The notes: generated from the letters alone by a model not told the origin. A stretch of 64,000 nucleotides of DNA from Rikenellaceae bacterium (GCA_017936385.1 JAGBFQ010000002.1:1-64000), one strand, 5' to 3'. Counted from the first letter of the stretch, positions 40,003-49,794 are shown. Program-made: numbers and translations.

Positions 40003-42471
40003 ATGAAAAACGCTTTATTTATGAACAAAAAAATTAATCACCTATTGGTTCGCCTGTTTATGGCGTTGTTGCTTGTCGGTGGCGCGGTTTCATGCGTAAA
40101 CACACCACCCGTCGAAGAAGATGAACCGCAGCTCACGGTATCAACCATGACGCTCGATTATGATTGGATTTACAGTGAGCAGTCGTTCGAGGTTTCGTCG
40201 CTTGTCGATTTTACGATTTCGACCAATGCCGATTGGTTGAGTTTTGACCAGACTGAGTTCACCGGCGGAAACTATGTGGTGACAGTGGCTGCCGAAAAGA
40301 ACCCTCGTGAGTTGGTGCGTGAAACAATGATTTTTATCACGCCGCTGGGAGGAGAGCCCCAAACAATATCGGTCTATCAAATGCCTAACGGCCGAAAGGA
40401 TATGTTTGAAGTGGTCAATAAACGTGTTGAGGTGGATTCGCGCAGTCAGCAGACCTCGTTCAAGGTCAATAGCGGCATGCCATTCTCGGCCATTTCGTCG
40501 TCTGATTGGATTTCGCTGCCTGTGGAGAATTTCTCTGCGGGCGACGGTGTCGAAGTGGTTGTCGAGGTGGAGCGAAATTTCGAGAGCGCCACACGTGAGG
40601 GTAAAGTGTCTGTGAAAACCGATAAAGGTAATTGGATTGACGTTATCATCGAACAAGAACCCTTCAAGGCGATGATGAGTGTGCCTGCCGATACGCTGAC
40701 AATAGATGGTAATCATGGTACATTGTCGTTCGCCGTTAAAAGTGACGTGCCTTTTACTGTTACGGCCGAGGTTGATTGGGTGAAGGTAGATAGCACAATC
40801 TATTCCGCTTCCGACACGAGTGTTGTTACTCTCAAAGTCGAGCGAAATATGTTGAAACACACCCGCGCAACCCGACTCAAAATTGATGGCGGTAGTGCTC
40901 GCCTTATTTACTACGTGTGGGTGCGCCAAGGTGAAAATATTCCTGCCGTGGATAATAATATCACCAAAATCTCGCTGCTCAAGGAGCTAAATCCGACGCT
41001 TGGAAAGGACTTTATACTGACTCCCGACGAGAATGGCGTGTTCAGCTGTCATATCCCTGCTCGCAAACAGGACTCTTATGTGCACATCTCGGGTAAGGAT
41101 GTGCTTTTCCCCGAAATCAGGCCGTTTGACATCGAGAATGTGGTTATTACCTTTGAGTCCGATGCCGAAAAAGTTTATATGAACAATCAACTGCTGACCA
41201 GTGGCGAAAGTGTGTGTGACTTGTCGAACTTCACAACCATCAAGGCTGTGGCCGAGAGTGGCGATGTGCGTACTTACCCCGTAAAAGTGACCTATTTTAC
41301 AGGTTTGCCGATTATGTATATCAACCTTGACTCGAATGGTGAGGTGGCAAGCCGAGATTTCTACGAGGGTGGAACCATCCACATCGTGGGTGCCGGTGAT
41401 ATTCCGGGATTGCCCGAACAACGTTTCGAAATTCACGGACGTGGTAACTCGTCGTGGGGAACCTTCCGCAAGAAACCTTCGTACACCTTCAAACTCGATA
41501 AAGCACAAGAGGTGGGCGGTATGCCCGAACACAAAAAATGGGTAATGATTGGTAACTACCGTGACAAAACTCTGTTGCGTAACCAAGTGGCATGGTGGTG
41601 TTCGGAGCGACTTCCCGCGCTTAAATGGACACCTCGTTACCAACAGATGGAACTTGTGCTGAACGGCATGCACCGTGGTGTATACCAAGTTACCGAGCAG
41701 GTGCGTATTGGTGAGAATCGTGTGAATATCGCTAATATGTTGCCTACGGACACCGAGGGTGAGGCTATTACCGGAGGTTACATCGTGGAGTTCCACTATG
41801 GAGGTGATGCCGACCAATGGGGTTGGGATATGCCCTATATGCGTGGTAATTCGGGCGCTGCTGTCAAAGTCCCCAAGATTGAGGATAGTAACACGGCGCA
41901 ACGCGACTACATCATGAACTATGTGATGACTATTGATAACTGGTTTGCTTCGGGTGAAAACCTCGAAGAATTGATGGAAACCTATATTGATATTCCCTCG
42001 TGGGTGGCACAATGGCTGGTGTTTGAGATTTCGGGTACCACCGAGCCGCAAGGCCCCAACAGCTGGTATACCTACAAACAGCGTAACGACGACAAGTGGT
42101 ATTGTGGTCCGGCATGGGACTTCGACTACCGCTCGTATCTGCCCTCGACGGGTAATCGTTGGGTCAATGCCGCAGTTATGTATATGCCCGAAATGTTGCG
42201 TTACCGTCCGTTCAAGGATGAGTTGGTGCGTCAGTGGCGTACTTATCTTGAGCCCGTGTTACCCGACCTGTTGAAATATATCGAAGAACAGTGCGTCTAC
42301 CTCAAACGCAGTGAGGATGCCAACTGGGCAATTCACGACCAAAACCTGATTGATGATAATCGTCACGAGAACGGTGATGAAAATATTCCCTGGGAGGATG
42401 CAGTCGACCGTATGATTCAGTATCTGAATTACAAGTGGGCGCATATTAGCAAGAACATTACAAGTCTGTAA
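40003..42471 (+). CDS. BACON-CotH lipoprotein
   Basis: An 822-residue exported protein with a lipobox (LLVGGAVSC, Cys31). The start could be six codons later. Three BACON-like beta-sandwich domains follow (about 45-125, 130-215, 220-310; each has a SADW/SSDW/EVDW-type Trp motif), repeats thought to bind mucin or glycans. The second half (about 440-800) is a CotH kinase-like domain with FEIHGRGNSSWGTFRKKPS, NYRDKTLLRNQ and the metal-binding AWDFDYRS. CotH proteins phosphorylate surface proteins in spore formers; activity here is inferred. It lies 6 bases before smpB. Confidence 0.88.
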   Translation: MKNALFMNKKINHLLVRLFMALLLVGGAVSCVNTPPVEEDEPQLTVSTMTLDYDWIYSEQSFEVSSLVDFTISTNADWLSFDQTEFTGGNYVVTVAAEKNPRELVRETMIFITPLGGEPQTISVYQMPNGRKDMFEVVNKRVEVDSRSQQTSFKVNSGMPFSAISSSDWISLPVENFSAGDGVEVVVEVERNFESATREGKVSVKTDKGNWIDVIIEQEPFKAMMSVPADTLTIDGNHGTLSFAVKSDVPFTVTAEVDWVKVDSTIYSASDTSVVTLKVERNMLKHTRATRLKIDGGSARLIYYVWVRQGENIPAVDNNITKISLLKELNPTLGKDFILTPDENGVFSCHIPARKQDSYVHISGKDVLFPEIRPFDIENVVITFESDAEKVYMNNQLLTSGESVCDLSNFTTIKAVAESGDVRTYPVKVTYFTGLPIMYINLDSNGEVASRDFYEGGTIHIVGAGDIPGLPEQRFEIHGRGNSSWGTFRKKPSYTFKLDKAQEVGGMPEHKKWVMIGNYRDKTLLRNQVAWWCSERLPALKWTPRYQQMELVLNGMHRGVYQVTEQVRIGENRVNIANMLPTDTEGEAITGGYIVEFHYGGDADQWGWDMPYMRGNSGAAVKVPKIEDSNTAQRDYIMNYVMTIDNWFASGENLEELMETYIDIPSWVAQWLVFEISGTTEPQGPNSWYTYKQRNDDKWYCGPAWDFDYRSYLPSTGNRWVNAAVMYMPEMLRYRPFKDELVRQWRTYLEPVLPDLLKYIEEQCVYLKRSEDANWAIHDQNLIDDNRHENGDENIPWEDAVDRMIQYLNYKWAHISKNITSL

Positions 42472-42477
42472 CGAGAG

Positions 42478-42939
42478 ATGGGCGATTTTCGCAACATAAA
42501 TATCCGCAATAAACGAGCGACCTACGACTACGAGATTCTGGACGAGTACATCGCAGGCATTGTGTTGGTGGGCACCGAAATTAAGTCGCTCCGAAGGGGA
42601 AAGGCCTCGATGAACGACTGCTACTGCTATTTTGACCGTGGTGAGTTGTATATCAAGGGACTCAATATTTCGGAGTATGAGTGGGGCACCTACAACAATC
42701 ACCAACCCAAACGTGACCGCAAATTGCTGTTGCAGGGGCGCGAACTCGATAAACTTGCACGCGCCACACAAGATGTTGGACTTACTATCGTGGGTCTTAG
42801 GGTGTTTATCAACGAGCGAGGTCTGGCTAAGGTAGCCATCGGTCTATGCCGTGGCCGCAAGAGCTTTGACAAGCGCGAATATATCAAAGAGAAGGACGCC
42901 AAACGCGAAATGGACCGCGCAAAACGAGTGTCCTTGTAA
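42478..42939 (+). CDS. smpB: SsrA-binding protein SmpB
   Basis: SmpB brings tmRNA to stalled ribosomes. The 153 residues show the OB-fold motifs [39 protein letters not shown] and the [13 protein letters not shown] stretch. The basic tail [20 protein letters not shown] mimics the codon-anticodon helix. Six bases after the CotH gene and 26 before tsaB. No tmRNA gene is seen nearby. Confidence 0.97.
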   Translation: MGDFRNINIRNKRATYDYEILDEYIAGIVLVGTEIKSLRRGKASMNDCYCYFDRGELYIKGLNISEYEWGTYNNHQPKRDRKLLLQGRELDKLARATQDVGLTIVGLRVFINERGLAKVAIGLCRGRKSFDKREYIKEKDAKREMDRAKRVSL

Positions 42940-42965
42940 TCAAACCAAAGCAGTACAAAAAGAGA

Positions 42966-43694
42966 ATGGCTAATATATTGTGTATCGAAACAAGTGCCGG
43001 AGTGTGCTCTGTGGCCCTCGCAGTGAATGGCGAAACAGTGGCCGTGCGCGAGAGTGACCAGGGACGTAATCATGCGGGAAATATCGGCGTGTTTGCCGAC
43101 GAGATACTGCGTGCCAATGACCTTAATCCCGAAGACTTGGATGCCGTGGCGGTGAGTTCCGGTCCGGGCTCTTATACGGGTTTGAGAATTGGCGTGTCGT
43201 TCGCCAAGGGCTTGTGCTATGGTCTGCAAATTCCGCTTATTGCGGTGGACTCGCTGGAGGCGCTTTTTGAGGTTGCACGAGAGAACAATCAGGCGGGAAT
43301 AGTGTCGGTCGGCGAGTGGAATAAAGCGCTGTTGACACCGATGATTGACGCCCGACGTATGGAGGTCTATACCCGAGTGTTTGACCCCGAGGGTAAGCCG
43401 CTCACCGAGGTTGAGGCCAAGATTGTCGACTCGGATAGTTTTGCGGAGTTGCGCCAGAGAGTGGCTGCCGAAGGTGGCGAGTTTGTGATTTTTGGTGACG
43501 GCGCAGCCAAATGCCGACAAGTGCTGGAAGGCGTGCATTATATCGAGGTTGCACCTTCGGCTTGTGGCCTGTCGCGTCCCGCACAACGTGCCTACGACCG
43601 TGAACAATGGGAGGATATAGCCTACTTCGAACCGTTCTATTTGAAGGATTTTGTGGTAACCAAATCACAGAAGAATCCGCTTGCAAAGAGATAA
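42966..43694 (+). CDS. tsaB: tRNA threonylcarbamoyladenosine protein TsaB
   Basis: TsaB is the scaffold partner of TsaD in making t6A37 on tRNAs that read ANN codons. The 242 residues form an ASKHA fold: ILCIETSAGVCSVALAVNG, the NHAGNIGVFADEIL dimer contact, and SSGPGSYTGLRIGVSFAKGL. As in other TsaB proteins the C-terminal lobe is short and the metal site incomplete. Lies between smpB and the dCMP deaminase gene (16-base gap). Confidence 0.95.
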   Translation: MANILCIETSAGVCSVALAVNGETVAVRESDQGRNHAGNIGVFADEILRANDLNPEDLDAVAVSSGPGSYTGLRIGVSFAKGLCYGLQIPLIAVDSLEALFEVARENNQAGIVSVGEWNKALLTPMIDARRMEVYTRVFDPEGKPLTEVEAKIVDSDSFAELRQRVAAEGGEFVIFGDGAAKCRQVLEGVHYIEVAPSACGLSRPAQRAYDREQWEDIAYFEPFYLKDFVVTKSQKNPLAKR

Positions 43695-43710
43695 ACTACC
43701 ACAACCAAAT

Positions 43711-44142
43711 ATGGGATACCAAGAAGAAAAACAGCGACAATTGGATAGTCGCTACCTGCGTATGGCTCGTATCTGGGCCGAGAACTCCTACTGCGTACGT
43801 CGTCAAGTGGGAGCGCTTATTGTTAAGGACAAGATGATAATCTCGGATGGCTATAACGGCACCCCCTCAGGTTTCGAGAATATCTGCGAGGATGATATGG
43901 GTAAAACCAAACCTTATGTTCTGCACGCCGAGGCCAACGCCATAACCAAAGTGGCTAAGAGTGCCAACAACTGCGACGGTGCGACACTTTATATCACAGC
44001 ATCACCATGTATCGAGTGCGCCAAACTGATTATTCAGGCCGGAATTCGCCGCGTGGTCTATTGCGACCCCTATCATTGCGAGGACGGACTCAAACTGCTT
44101 GAGCGAGTAGGTATCGAGGTTGTGCGCATCGAGGAGGCCTAA
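43711..44142 (+). CDS. dCMP deaminase
   Basis: Deoxycytidylate deaminase, which turns dCMP into dUMP for thymidylate synthesis. The start MGYQEEKQRQLD gives 143 residues; a start ten codons earlier overlaps tsaB and adds nothing family-like. Zinc site: the HAEANAI motif and PCIECAKL. An extra Cys (YNGTPSGFENICEDD) fits the dCMP type, which has an added zinc site. Part of the smpB-tsaB group. Confidence 0.92.
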   Translation: MGYQEEKQRQLDSRYLRMARIWAENSYCVRRQVGALIVKDKMIISDGYNGTPSGFENICEDDMGKTKPYVLHAEANAITKVAKSANNCDGATLYITASPCIECAKLIIQAGIRRVVYCDPYHCEDGLKLLERVGIEVVRIEEA

Positions 44143-44153
44143 TTGTTAGCCGT

Positions 44154-44184
44154 GAAAATTAAGGAATCGGAAAATTAAGGAATC
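44154..44184. repeat. Short direct repeat before the M3 peptidase gene
   Basis: GAAAATTAAGGAATC occurs twice (44154-44168 and 44170-44184), one base apart, in the 70-base gap before the peptidase start. It may be replication slippage or a doubled protein-binding site. Confidence 0.7.
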
Positions 44185-44212
44185 AATAATAAATAAATAT
44201 TTAAAATACGTT

Positions 44213-46318
44213 ATGAAGAAAAAAATTGTAACGCTTATGACTGCATTTGCACTTGCGGGTTGCTGCGACGACCGTAATCCACTTTTGGAACCGGCTCAAA
44301 CGCCGTTCGATACCCCCGAATTTTCGAAAATCGAGCTGGCTCACTATAAGCCCGCTTTCGAGGCTGCCATTGCCGAGGCCCGTACTGAACTCGACGCTGT
44401 TGTAAATAACCCCGAGGAGCCGACTTTCGAGAATACCGTTGTGGCTCTGGAACGTGGTAGCGCATCGCTCGACCGTATTGCCAATATCTTTTTCAACCTC
44501 AATATGACCGACACCTCGGACGAGATGCAGGTCCTGGCACAAGAGATTCAACCAATGTTGGTGGAGTTTACCAACGATGTTATGCTCAACCCGACGCTCT
44601 TTGAGAGGGTCAAGACCGTGTGGGAGAACCGCGAGGAGTTGGCACTCGATACCGAGGATAGCATGTTGTTGGCCAAAACTTATAAGGGTTTTGTGCGTAG
44701 CGGTGCGGGGCTTAACGACGAGCAGAAACAGACCTACCGCGAACTGTCGACCGAACTGTCGAGCCTGACGCTCAAGTTCGGACAGAACGTGCTGGCTGCA
44801 ACCAACGCCTTCAGTATCAATATCCCCGCCGAGGACTCTGCGAAAGTTGCCGAACTGCCCGAGTATGTGCGCGACGCAATGTCTGCCGAGGCTAAGGCCA
44901 AAGGTCAGAGCGGTTGGACGGTGACGCTGCAATATGCCAGCATGTCGCCTTTTATGACCTTCTCGACCGACCGTGCACTCAAAGAACAACTCTACCGTGC
45001 GTATAACGGTCGCTGCGTGGGTGGTGATGCCGATAATACCGCAAATGTCAAACGCATCGCCGAATTGCGCCTGCGTATGGCCAACCTGCTGGGTTACCCG
45101 ACCTATGCCGACTATGTTTTGGAGGAGCGTATGGCGCGTAATGTTGCGGGAGTGAACGGTCTGCTGAACGAACTGCTCACAGCCACCAAGAGCTACGCCG
45201 AGGCCGAGGTTGAGGCTATCGAAGAGTATGCCCGCAAGAGTGGCCTGTATGGCTCGGACTTCGAAATGATGCCATGGGACTGGGCATATTTTAGCGAGAA
45301 GTACAAAAATGAGTACTACAACGTGAGTGAGGAGAAAACCAAACCCTACTTCGAGTTGGAGCACGTCAAACAATCCATCTTCCAGCTGGCCGAACGCCTG
45401 TACGGAATTCGCTTCGTGGAGCGTAAGGATATTGAACCCTACAACCCCGAGGTGGCCGTGTATGAGGTTACCGAGGCCGATGGTGGGTCAATCGGTATTT
45501 TGTATATGGACTTCTTCCCGCGAGAGAGCAAACGTGGCGGTGCATGGATGACTTCGTTCCGTGACCACTCAATGACTGCCGACGGTACCGAGGAGTTGCC
45601 TCTGATTATCATGTGCGGTAACTTCACCAAACCCACCGAGAATTCACCTTCGTTGCTCACCTTTGATGAGTTCGAAACCTTCCTGCATGAGTTTGGCCAC
45701 TGCCTGCACGGACTGCTTGCCGAGGGTAAGTACGCATCGCTGGCCGGCACAAGCGTCTATCGTGACTTTGTTGAGTTGCCTTCGCAGACTATGGAGAATT
45801 GGGCCACCGAACCCGAATTCCTCGATATAGCAGCCGTTCACTACCAAACGGGCGAAAAGATGCCCACCGAGTTGGTGAACAATATCATTGCTGCCAGAAA
45901 CTATCTGGCCGCTTACGGCAACATTCGTCAATTGTCGTTCGGCCTGTCGGATATGGCATTCCATAGCATTACCGAGCCTATCGAGGAGGATGTCGAGACC
46001 TTTGAGCGTCGTGCTACGGCACCCACCCAAGTGTTGCCCGTAATCAAGGGTGCGCTGTCGTCGCCGTCGTTTACACATATTTTCTCGGGAGGCTATGCGG
46101 CAGGTTACTACTCTTATAAATGGGCCGAGGTGCTGGATGCTGATGCCTTTGCGCTGTTTAAGGAGAAGGGTATCTTTAACCGCGAGGTTGCCCAGTCGTT
46201 CCGTGACAATATCCTCTCGCAGGGCGGACACGAACACCCGATGACACTCTACGTTCGCTTCCGTGGCCACCAACCCGAGGTTTCGGCACTCATCGAGCGT
46301 ATGGACCTGAAAAAATAA
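44213..46318 (+). CDS. M3 family metallopeptidase (Dcp-like)
   Basis: A 701-residue zinc peptidase of the peptidyl-dipeptidase Dcp group, which removes dipeptides from C-termini. The N-terminus has a lipobox (MTAFALAGC, Cys17), so it is an envelope lipoprotein. The long helical body ends in the catalytic domain with HEFGH at residues 492-496, and the third zinc ligand in VELPSQTMENW. Late motifs HIFSGGYAAGYYSYKWAEV are typical of M3. It is 42 bases upstream of a GH3 gene; the two exported enzymes may help digest peptides and glycans, which is an inference. Confidence 0.94.
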   Translation: MKKKIVTLMTAFALAGCCDDRNPLLEPAQTPFDTPEFSKIELAHYKPAFEAAIAEARTELDAVVNNPEEPTFENTVVALERGSASLDRIANIFFNLNMTDTSDEMQVLAQEIQPMLVEFTNDVMLNPTLFERVKTVWENREELALDTEDSMLLAKTYKGFVRSGAGLNDEQKQTYRELSTELSSLTLKFGQNVLAATNAFSINIPAEDSAKVAELPEYVRDAMSAEAKAKGQSGWTVTLQYASMSPFMTFSTDRALKEQLYRAYNGRCVGGDADNTANVKRIAELRLRMANLLGYPTYADYVLEERMARNVAGVNGLLNELLTATKSYAEAEVEAIEEYARKSGLYGSDFEMMPWDWAYFSEKYKNEYYNVSEEKTKPYFELEHVKQSIFQLAERLYGIRFVERKDIEPYNPEVAVYEVTEADGGSIGILYMDFFPRESKRGGAWMTSFRDHSMTADGTEELPLIIMCGNFTKPTENSPSLLTFDEFETFLHEFGHCLHGLLAEGKYASLAGTSVYRDFVELPSQTMENWATEPEFLDIAAVHYQTGEKMPTELVNNIIAARNYLAAYGNIRQLSFGLSDMAFHSITEPIEEDVETFERRATAPTQVLPVIKGALSSPSFTHIFSGGYAAGYYSYKWAEVLDADAFALFKEKGIFNREVAQSFRDNILSQGGHEHPMTLYVRFRGHQPEVSALIERMDLKK

Positions 46319-46360
46319 TACGTAATAGCAAACAACACAACCAATAATAATTAAGAAACT

Positions 46361-48541
46361 ATGAACCAATCATTGAAAAACCTGCTGACCCTTGCCGCCG
46401 TAGTGAGCGTGAGTGTGGCTTCGGCTCAGAAAAAGAGTGCTATGCCCGTCTACTTGAACGAGAATGCACCTATCGAACAACGCGTGGAGGATGCTTTGGA
46501 GAGAATGACTCTGGATGAGAAAGTTGCCTTCATTCACGCACAATCCAAATTCTCGGCTCCGGGTGTTCCGCGTCTGGGTATCCCCGAGGTGTGGTGTACC
46601 GACTCGTCGCACGGTATCCGCGAGGAGTGCGCGTGGGACAAATGGTCGGGTGCAGAGTGGACCAACGACGCATGTACTGCATTTCCCGGTTTGGTGTGTC
46701 TGGCCGCTTCGTGGGACCCCGAGTTGGCAAGCCGCTATGGTGTAGCCATTGGCGAGGAGGCACGCTATCGTAATAAAACCGTGCTGCTTGGTCCGGGTCT
46801 TAATATCTATCGTACCCCTCTGTGTGGCCGCAACCACGAGTATATGGGCGAGGACCCCTACTTGGTAAGTACATTGGCTGTACCTTATATTAAAGGTGTG
46901 CAATCGAACGGCGTGGCAACCTGCGCCAAACACTTTGCTCTGAACAACCAAGAGCAACGCCGTCACTCGACCGATGTAGAGATTAGCGACCGCGCACTAT
47001 ATGAGATTTACCTGCCTGCGTTCAAGGCCGCAACGGTAGATGCAGGTTCGTGGAGTATCATGGGTGCCTATATGAAATATAAGGGAGAGTACTGCTGTCA
47101 CAACCAATATCTGCTCGATGATATCCTCAAAGGTGAGTGGGGCTGGGATGGCGTGGTAATTTCGGACTGGGGAGGTGTTCACGACACCCACCAAGCAATT
47201 CACCACGGTTTGGACCTGGAGTTCGGAACCTGGACCGACGGTCTGTCGCAAGGCAAGGCCAATGCCTATGACGCCTATCACTTGGCCGATACGCTGAAAA
47301 CTTTGGTTAAAGCGGGCAAAGTTTCGGAGGATGTGCTCAACGAGAAGGTGCGCCGCGTGTTGCGTATGGTGTTCCGCACCACAATGAGCAAAGACCGCCC
47401 CTATGGTAGCTTCGTTAGTCCCGAACACTCGGCAGCCGCTCGTGAGATTGCACAAGGCGGTATCGTACTGCTCAAAAACGAGAATAAGGTGTTGCCTATG
47501 CGCCCCGCCAAGGTTAAAAAACTGCTGGTTGTGGGTGACGTTGCCACCGCAAGTATGATGAAGAGCGGTAGCAGCACTACACTCAAGGCCAAATATGAGA
47601 TTCTCCCGCTGGATGGTATCAAAGCGGCCTATCCCAATGCCGAAATCACCTATATGCGTGGCTACGAGGTTGACAAACGCAAAGCCGAACCTCTCAAAGA
47701 TGTAGTGAAGGCTGCACGAGAGGCTGACGCTGTGATTGTGTTTGCAGGTCTGTACTACAAAGGAGGCCAAGATGCCGAGGGTGTCGACCGCAAGAGTATG
47801 GAGTTGCCCTATGACCAAGATAAGGTTATCGAGGCTCTGTGTGGTGTTAATCCCAACTATGCCGTTGTTATGGTGTCGGGTACGGGTGTTGCAATGCCTT
47901 GGAAAGATAAGGTGCCTGCAATCGTTCAAGGATGGCACTGCGGCTCGGAGGCAGGAACGGCTTTGGCTTCGGTGCTTACGGGCGAGGTAAACCCCTCGGG
48001 TAAACTTCCCTATACCTACTACGCAAGTCTCGACCAATGTGGCGCACACGTGCTGGGTGACTATCCCGGTGACAAAAACCACCACCAAGTGTATCGTGAC
48101 GACATTTTTGTGGGTTATCGCTTTATCGACCGTGAGGGTATTAAACCCAACTTCCCGTTCGGCCATGGCCTGAGCTACACCACCTTTGAGTATAGCAACG
48201 TGCGTATCAATCGTACCAAAGGCAATGCTAACTCGAAATGGGTTGTCTCGGTGGACGTTACCAACACGGGTGATGTCGACGGCAAGGAAATTGTACAACT
48301 CTACGTGGCAGCTCCCAAAGGAGATTTGGAGTATCGCGCACCTAAAGAGTTGAAGGGCTACAATAAAGTGGCTCTCAAAGCGGGCGAAACACGCACCGTG
48401 CAAATTCCGATGGATTTCTCGTCGCTGGCTTACTTCGATGAGAAGATGCACGATTGGAATGTGTTGCCGGGTGAGTACAAAGCACTCATCGGTGCATCGA
48501 GCCAGGATATTCGTGGCGAAGTTGCCTTCGAGGTTAAATAA
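46361..48541 (+). CDS. GH3 beta-glucosidase or beta-xylosidase
   Basis: A 726-residue exported GH3 enzyme that removes terminal beta-linked sugars. A signal peptide covers about 1-22 (cleavage after ASA). The TIM-barrel includes HGIREECAWDK, KHFALNNQEQRRH and the nucleophile Asp269 in VVISDWGGVHD. The second sandwich domain and a fibronectin III-like C-terminus (about 620-720, NTGDVDGKEIVQLYV) follow. The specificity (glucose or xylose) cannot be fixed by eye. No SusC/D pair is near. 11 bases before the nitroreductase gene. Confidence 0.94.
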   Translation: MNQSLKNLLTLAAVVSVSVASAQKKSAMPVYLNENAPIEQRVEDALERMTLDEKVAFIHAQSKFSAPGVPRLGIPEVWCTDSSHGIREECAWDKWSGAEWTNDACTAFPGLVCLAASWDPELASRYGVAIGEEARYRNKTVLLGPGLNIYRTPLCGRNHEYMGEDPYLVSTLAVPYIKGVQSNGVATCAKHFALNNQEQRRHSTDVEISDRALYEIYLPAFKAATVDAGSWSIMGAYMKYKGEYCCHNQYLLDDILKGEWGWDGVVISDWGGVHDTHQAIHHGLDLEFGTWTDGLSQGKANAYDAYHLADTLKTLVKAGKVSEDVLNEKVRRVLRMVFRTTMSKDRPYGSFVSPEHSAAAREIAQGGIVLLKNENKVLPMRPAKVKKLLVVGDVATASMMKSGSSTTLKAKYEILPLDGIKAAYPNAEITYMRGYEVDKRKAEPLKDVVKAAREADAVIVFAGLYYKGGQDAEGVDRKSMELPYDQDKVIEALCGVNPNYAVVMVSGTGVAMPWKDKVPAIVQGWHCGSEAGTALASVLTGEVNPSGKLPYTYYASLDQCGAHVLGDYPGDKNHHQVYRDDIFVGYRFIDREGIKPNFPFGHGLSYTTFEYSNVRINRTKGNANSKWVVSVDVTNTGDVDGKEIVQLYVAAPKGDLEYRAPKELKGYNKVALKAGETRTVQIPMDFSSLAYFDEKMHDWNVLPGEYKALIGASSQDIRGEVAFEVK

Positions 48542-48552
48542 CGAATTACTTT

Positions 48553-49251
48553 ATGAGAAAACTATTGGCAATAGTCAGTGCAGCCCTCGCGCTCGGGGGC
48601 TGCGGACGACTGCCCAAAACGGACGATTCGCAGAGTATGAAAATGGAACAAACAATCAATCTTTTGCAACCCGTGGATAACGGCGTGACGCTGATGGCGG
48701 CACTCAAGGAGCGTCAGAGCGTGCGCGAATTTTCGCCCGAGGCACTGTCGTTGGAGCAGGTGTCGGGTGTGCTGTGGGCAGCCTACGGAATCAACCGTGA
48801 GGATGGCAAACGTACCGCACCGTCGGCCCTTGCTCTGTATCCGCTTACCGTGTATGCCTTCTTTGCAGAGGGCGTGTATAGCTACGACCCTGCTGCAAAC
48901 ACTCTCAACCGAGTGGCCGAGGGCGACCACCGAGCAATCAGCGGTATGCAGGATTGGGTGGTTACGGCACCGATGAATCTGGTGTATGTTGCCGACTTGG
49001 GCGTTTATAGTCAAATGCCTCCCTACTTGGAGGATGTCAAACGATTGCTGGCGGCCCAAGACGCAGCCTGTTGTGTCGAGAACGCCAACCTTTGGGCGGC
49101 AGCCAATAATATGGGCGCGGTGACTCGTGGAAGTTTCAAAGAGCCCGAAATATTGTCGTTGCTGGGACTCGACGCCGAACGCTACACAGTGGTGCTGGCA
49201 CAGAGCATAGGAAATCTAAAAACAGATGGCCAAGAAACTACCAAAAACTAA
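48553..49251 (+). CDS. Nitroreductase-family lipoprotein
   Basis: A 232-residue nitroreductase-fold (SagB-like) protein. KERQSVREFSPEALSLEQVSG is the usual FMN-phosphate site; RTAPSALALYPL is the second typical motif. It is odd in having a clear lipoprotein signal (IVSAALALGGC, Cys17), placing an FMN-type oxidoreductase outside the cytoplasm. How it would obtain FMN and electrons there is unclear. Its 3' end overlaps the ybaK start by 26 bases. Confidence 0.85.
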   Translation: MRKLLAIVSAALALGGCGRLPKTDDSQSMKMEQTINLLQPVDNGVTLMAALKERQSVREFSPEALSLEQVSGVLWAAYGINREDGKRTAPSALALYPLTVYAFFAEGVYSYDPAANTLNRVAEGDHRAISGMQDWVVTAPMNLVYVADLGVYSQMPPYLEDVKRLLAAQDAACCVENANLWAAANNMGAVTRGSFKEPEILSLLGLDAERYTVVLAQSIGNLKTDGQETTKN

Positions 49252-49705
49252 CGCAGCACGACTGCTTGATGCGGCTCACATTGCCTATACGCTTATTCCG
49301 TATGAGGTGGATGAGTCGAACTTGGCAGCCGACCACGTGGCCGAACAGCTTGGCGAACCTATTGAGCGAGTGTTCAAGACGCTGGTGTTGAGGGGCGACC
49401 GCACGGGAATCTTTGTGTGTGTTGTGCCGGGTGATTGCGAGGTGAACCTTAAGACGGCGGCTCGCGTGTCGGGTAACAAGAGTGCCGAGATGATTCATGT
49501 GCGCGAACTGCTTGCTACAACGGGATACATTCGTGGCGGATGTTCGCCCATCGGAATGCGCAAGCCGTTCCCGACCTATATCCACTCGACGTGCGAGGGG
49601 TTCGACAAGATTTATGTGAGTGCGGGTGTTCGCGGAATGCAAATCTGCATTGCCCCGGCCGACTTGATAAAAATATCATCAGCCACCGTTGCCGACCTGT
49701 GTTAG
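49226..49705 (+). CDS. ybaK: Cys-tRNA(Pro) deacylase YbaK/EbsC
   Basis: A trans-editing enzyme that hydrolyses Cys wrongly attached to tRNA-Pro. The 159 residues show the YbaK pattern: YEVDESNLAADHVAEQLG, VFKTLVLRGDR, CVVPGDCEVNLKTAARVSG and the KSAEMIHVRELLATTGYIRG and GCSPIGMRKPFPTYI motifs. It is fitting that the ProRS encoded at 55636 is a type lacking the editing domain. The overlap with the nitroreductase gene points to coupling. A terminator follows. Confidence 0.93.
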   Translation: MAKKLPKTNAARLLDAAHIAYTLIPYEVDESNLAADHVAEQLGEPIERVFKTLVLRGDRTGIFVCVVPGDCEVNLKTAARVSGNKSAEMIHVRELLATTGYIRGGCSPIGMRKPFPTYIHSTCEGFDKIYVSAGVRGMQICIAPADLIKISSATVADLC

Positions 49706-49727
49706 AGTGGGTGGGGGAGATGTGATA

Positions 49728-49761
49728 ACAGTCCGACAAAAGGTTGTCGGGCTGTTTTTTT
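49728..49761 (+). terminator. Intrinsic terminator after ybaK
   Basis: ACAGTCCGACAA (49728-49739) pairs with TTGTCGGGCTGT (49744-49755) with one G-T pair; seven T follow. It ends the plus-strand group from 40003. Confidence 0.85.
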
Positions 49762-49773
49762 GTAAAAAAATGC

Positions 49774-49781
49774 TACCTTTG
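49774..49781 (+). promoter_or_regulatory. -7 box for the large exported protein gene
   Basis: TACCTTTG, a perfect match, only 14 bases before the first plausible start codon at 49795. It lies inside the longer reading frame that begins at 49744, which argues against that longer start. Confidence 0.6.
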
Positions 49782-49794
49782 TAAAAAAAACAGA

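Noticed and set aside
46997-48451. Minus-strand frame of 484 codons opposite the GH3 gene
   Set aside because: Antisense shadow; the GH3 frame carries all catalytic motifs.
49744-49794. Upstream start of the large exported protein at 49744
   Set aside because: The frame begins inside the ybaK terminator stem and spans the TACCTTTG promoter box, so translation must start at 49795 or 49801.
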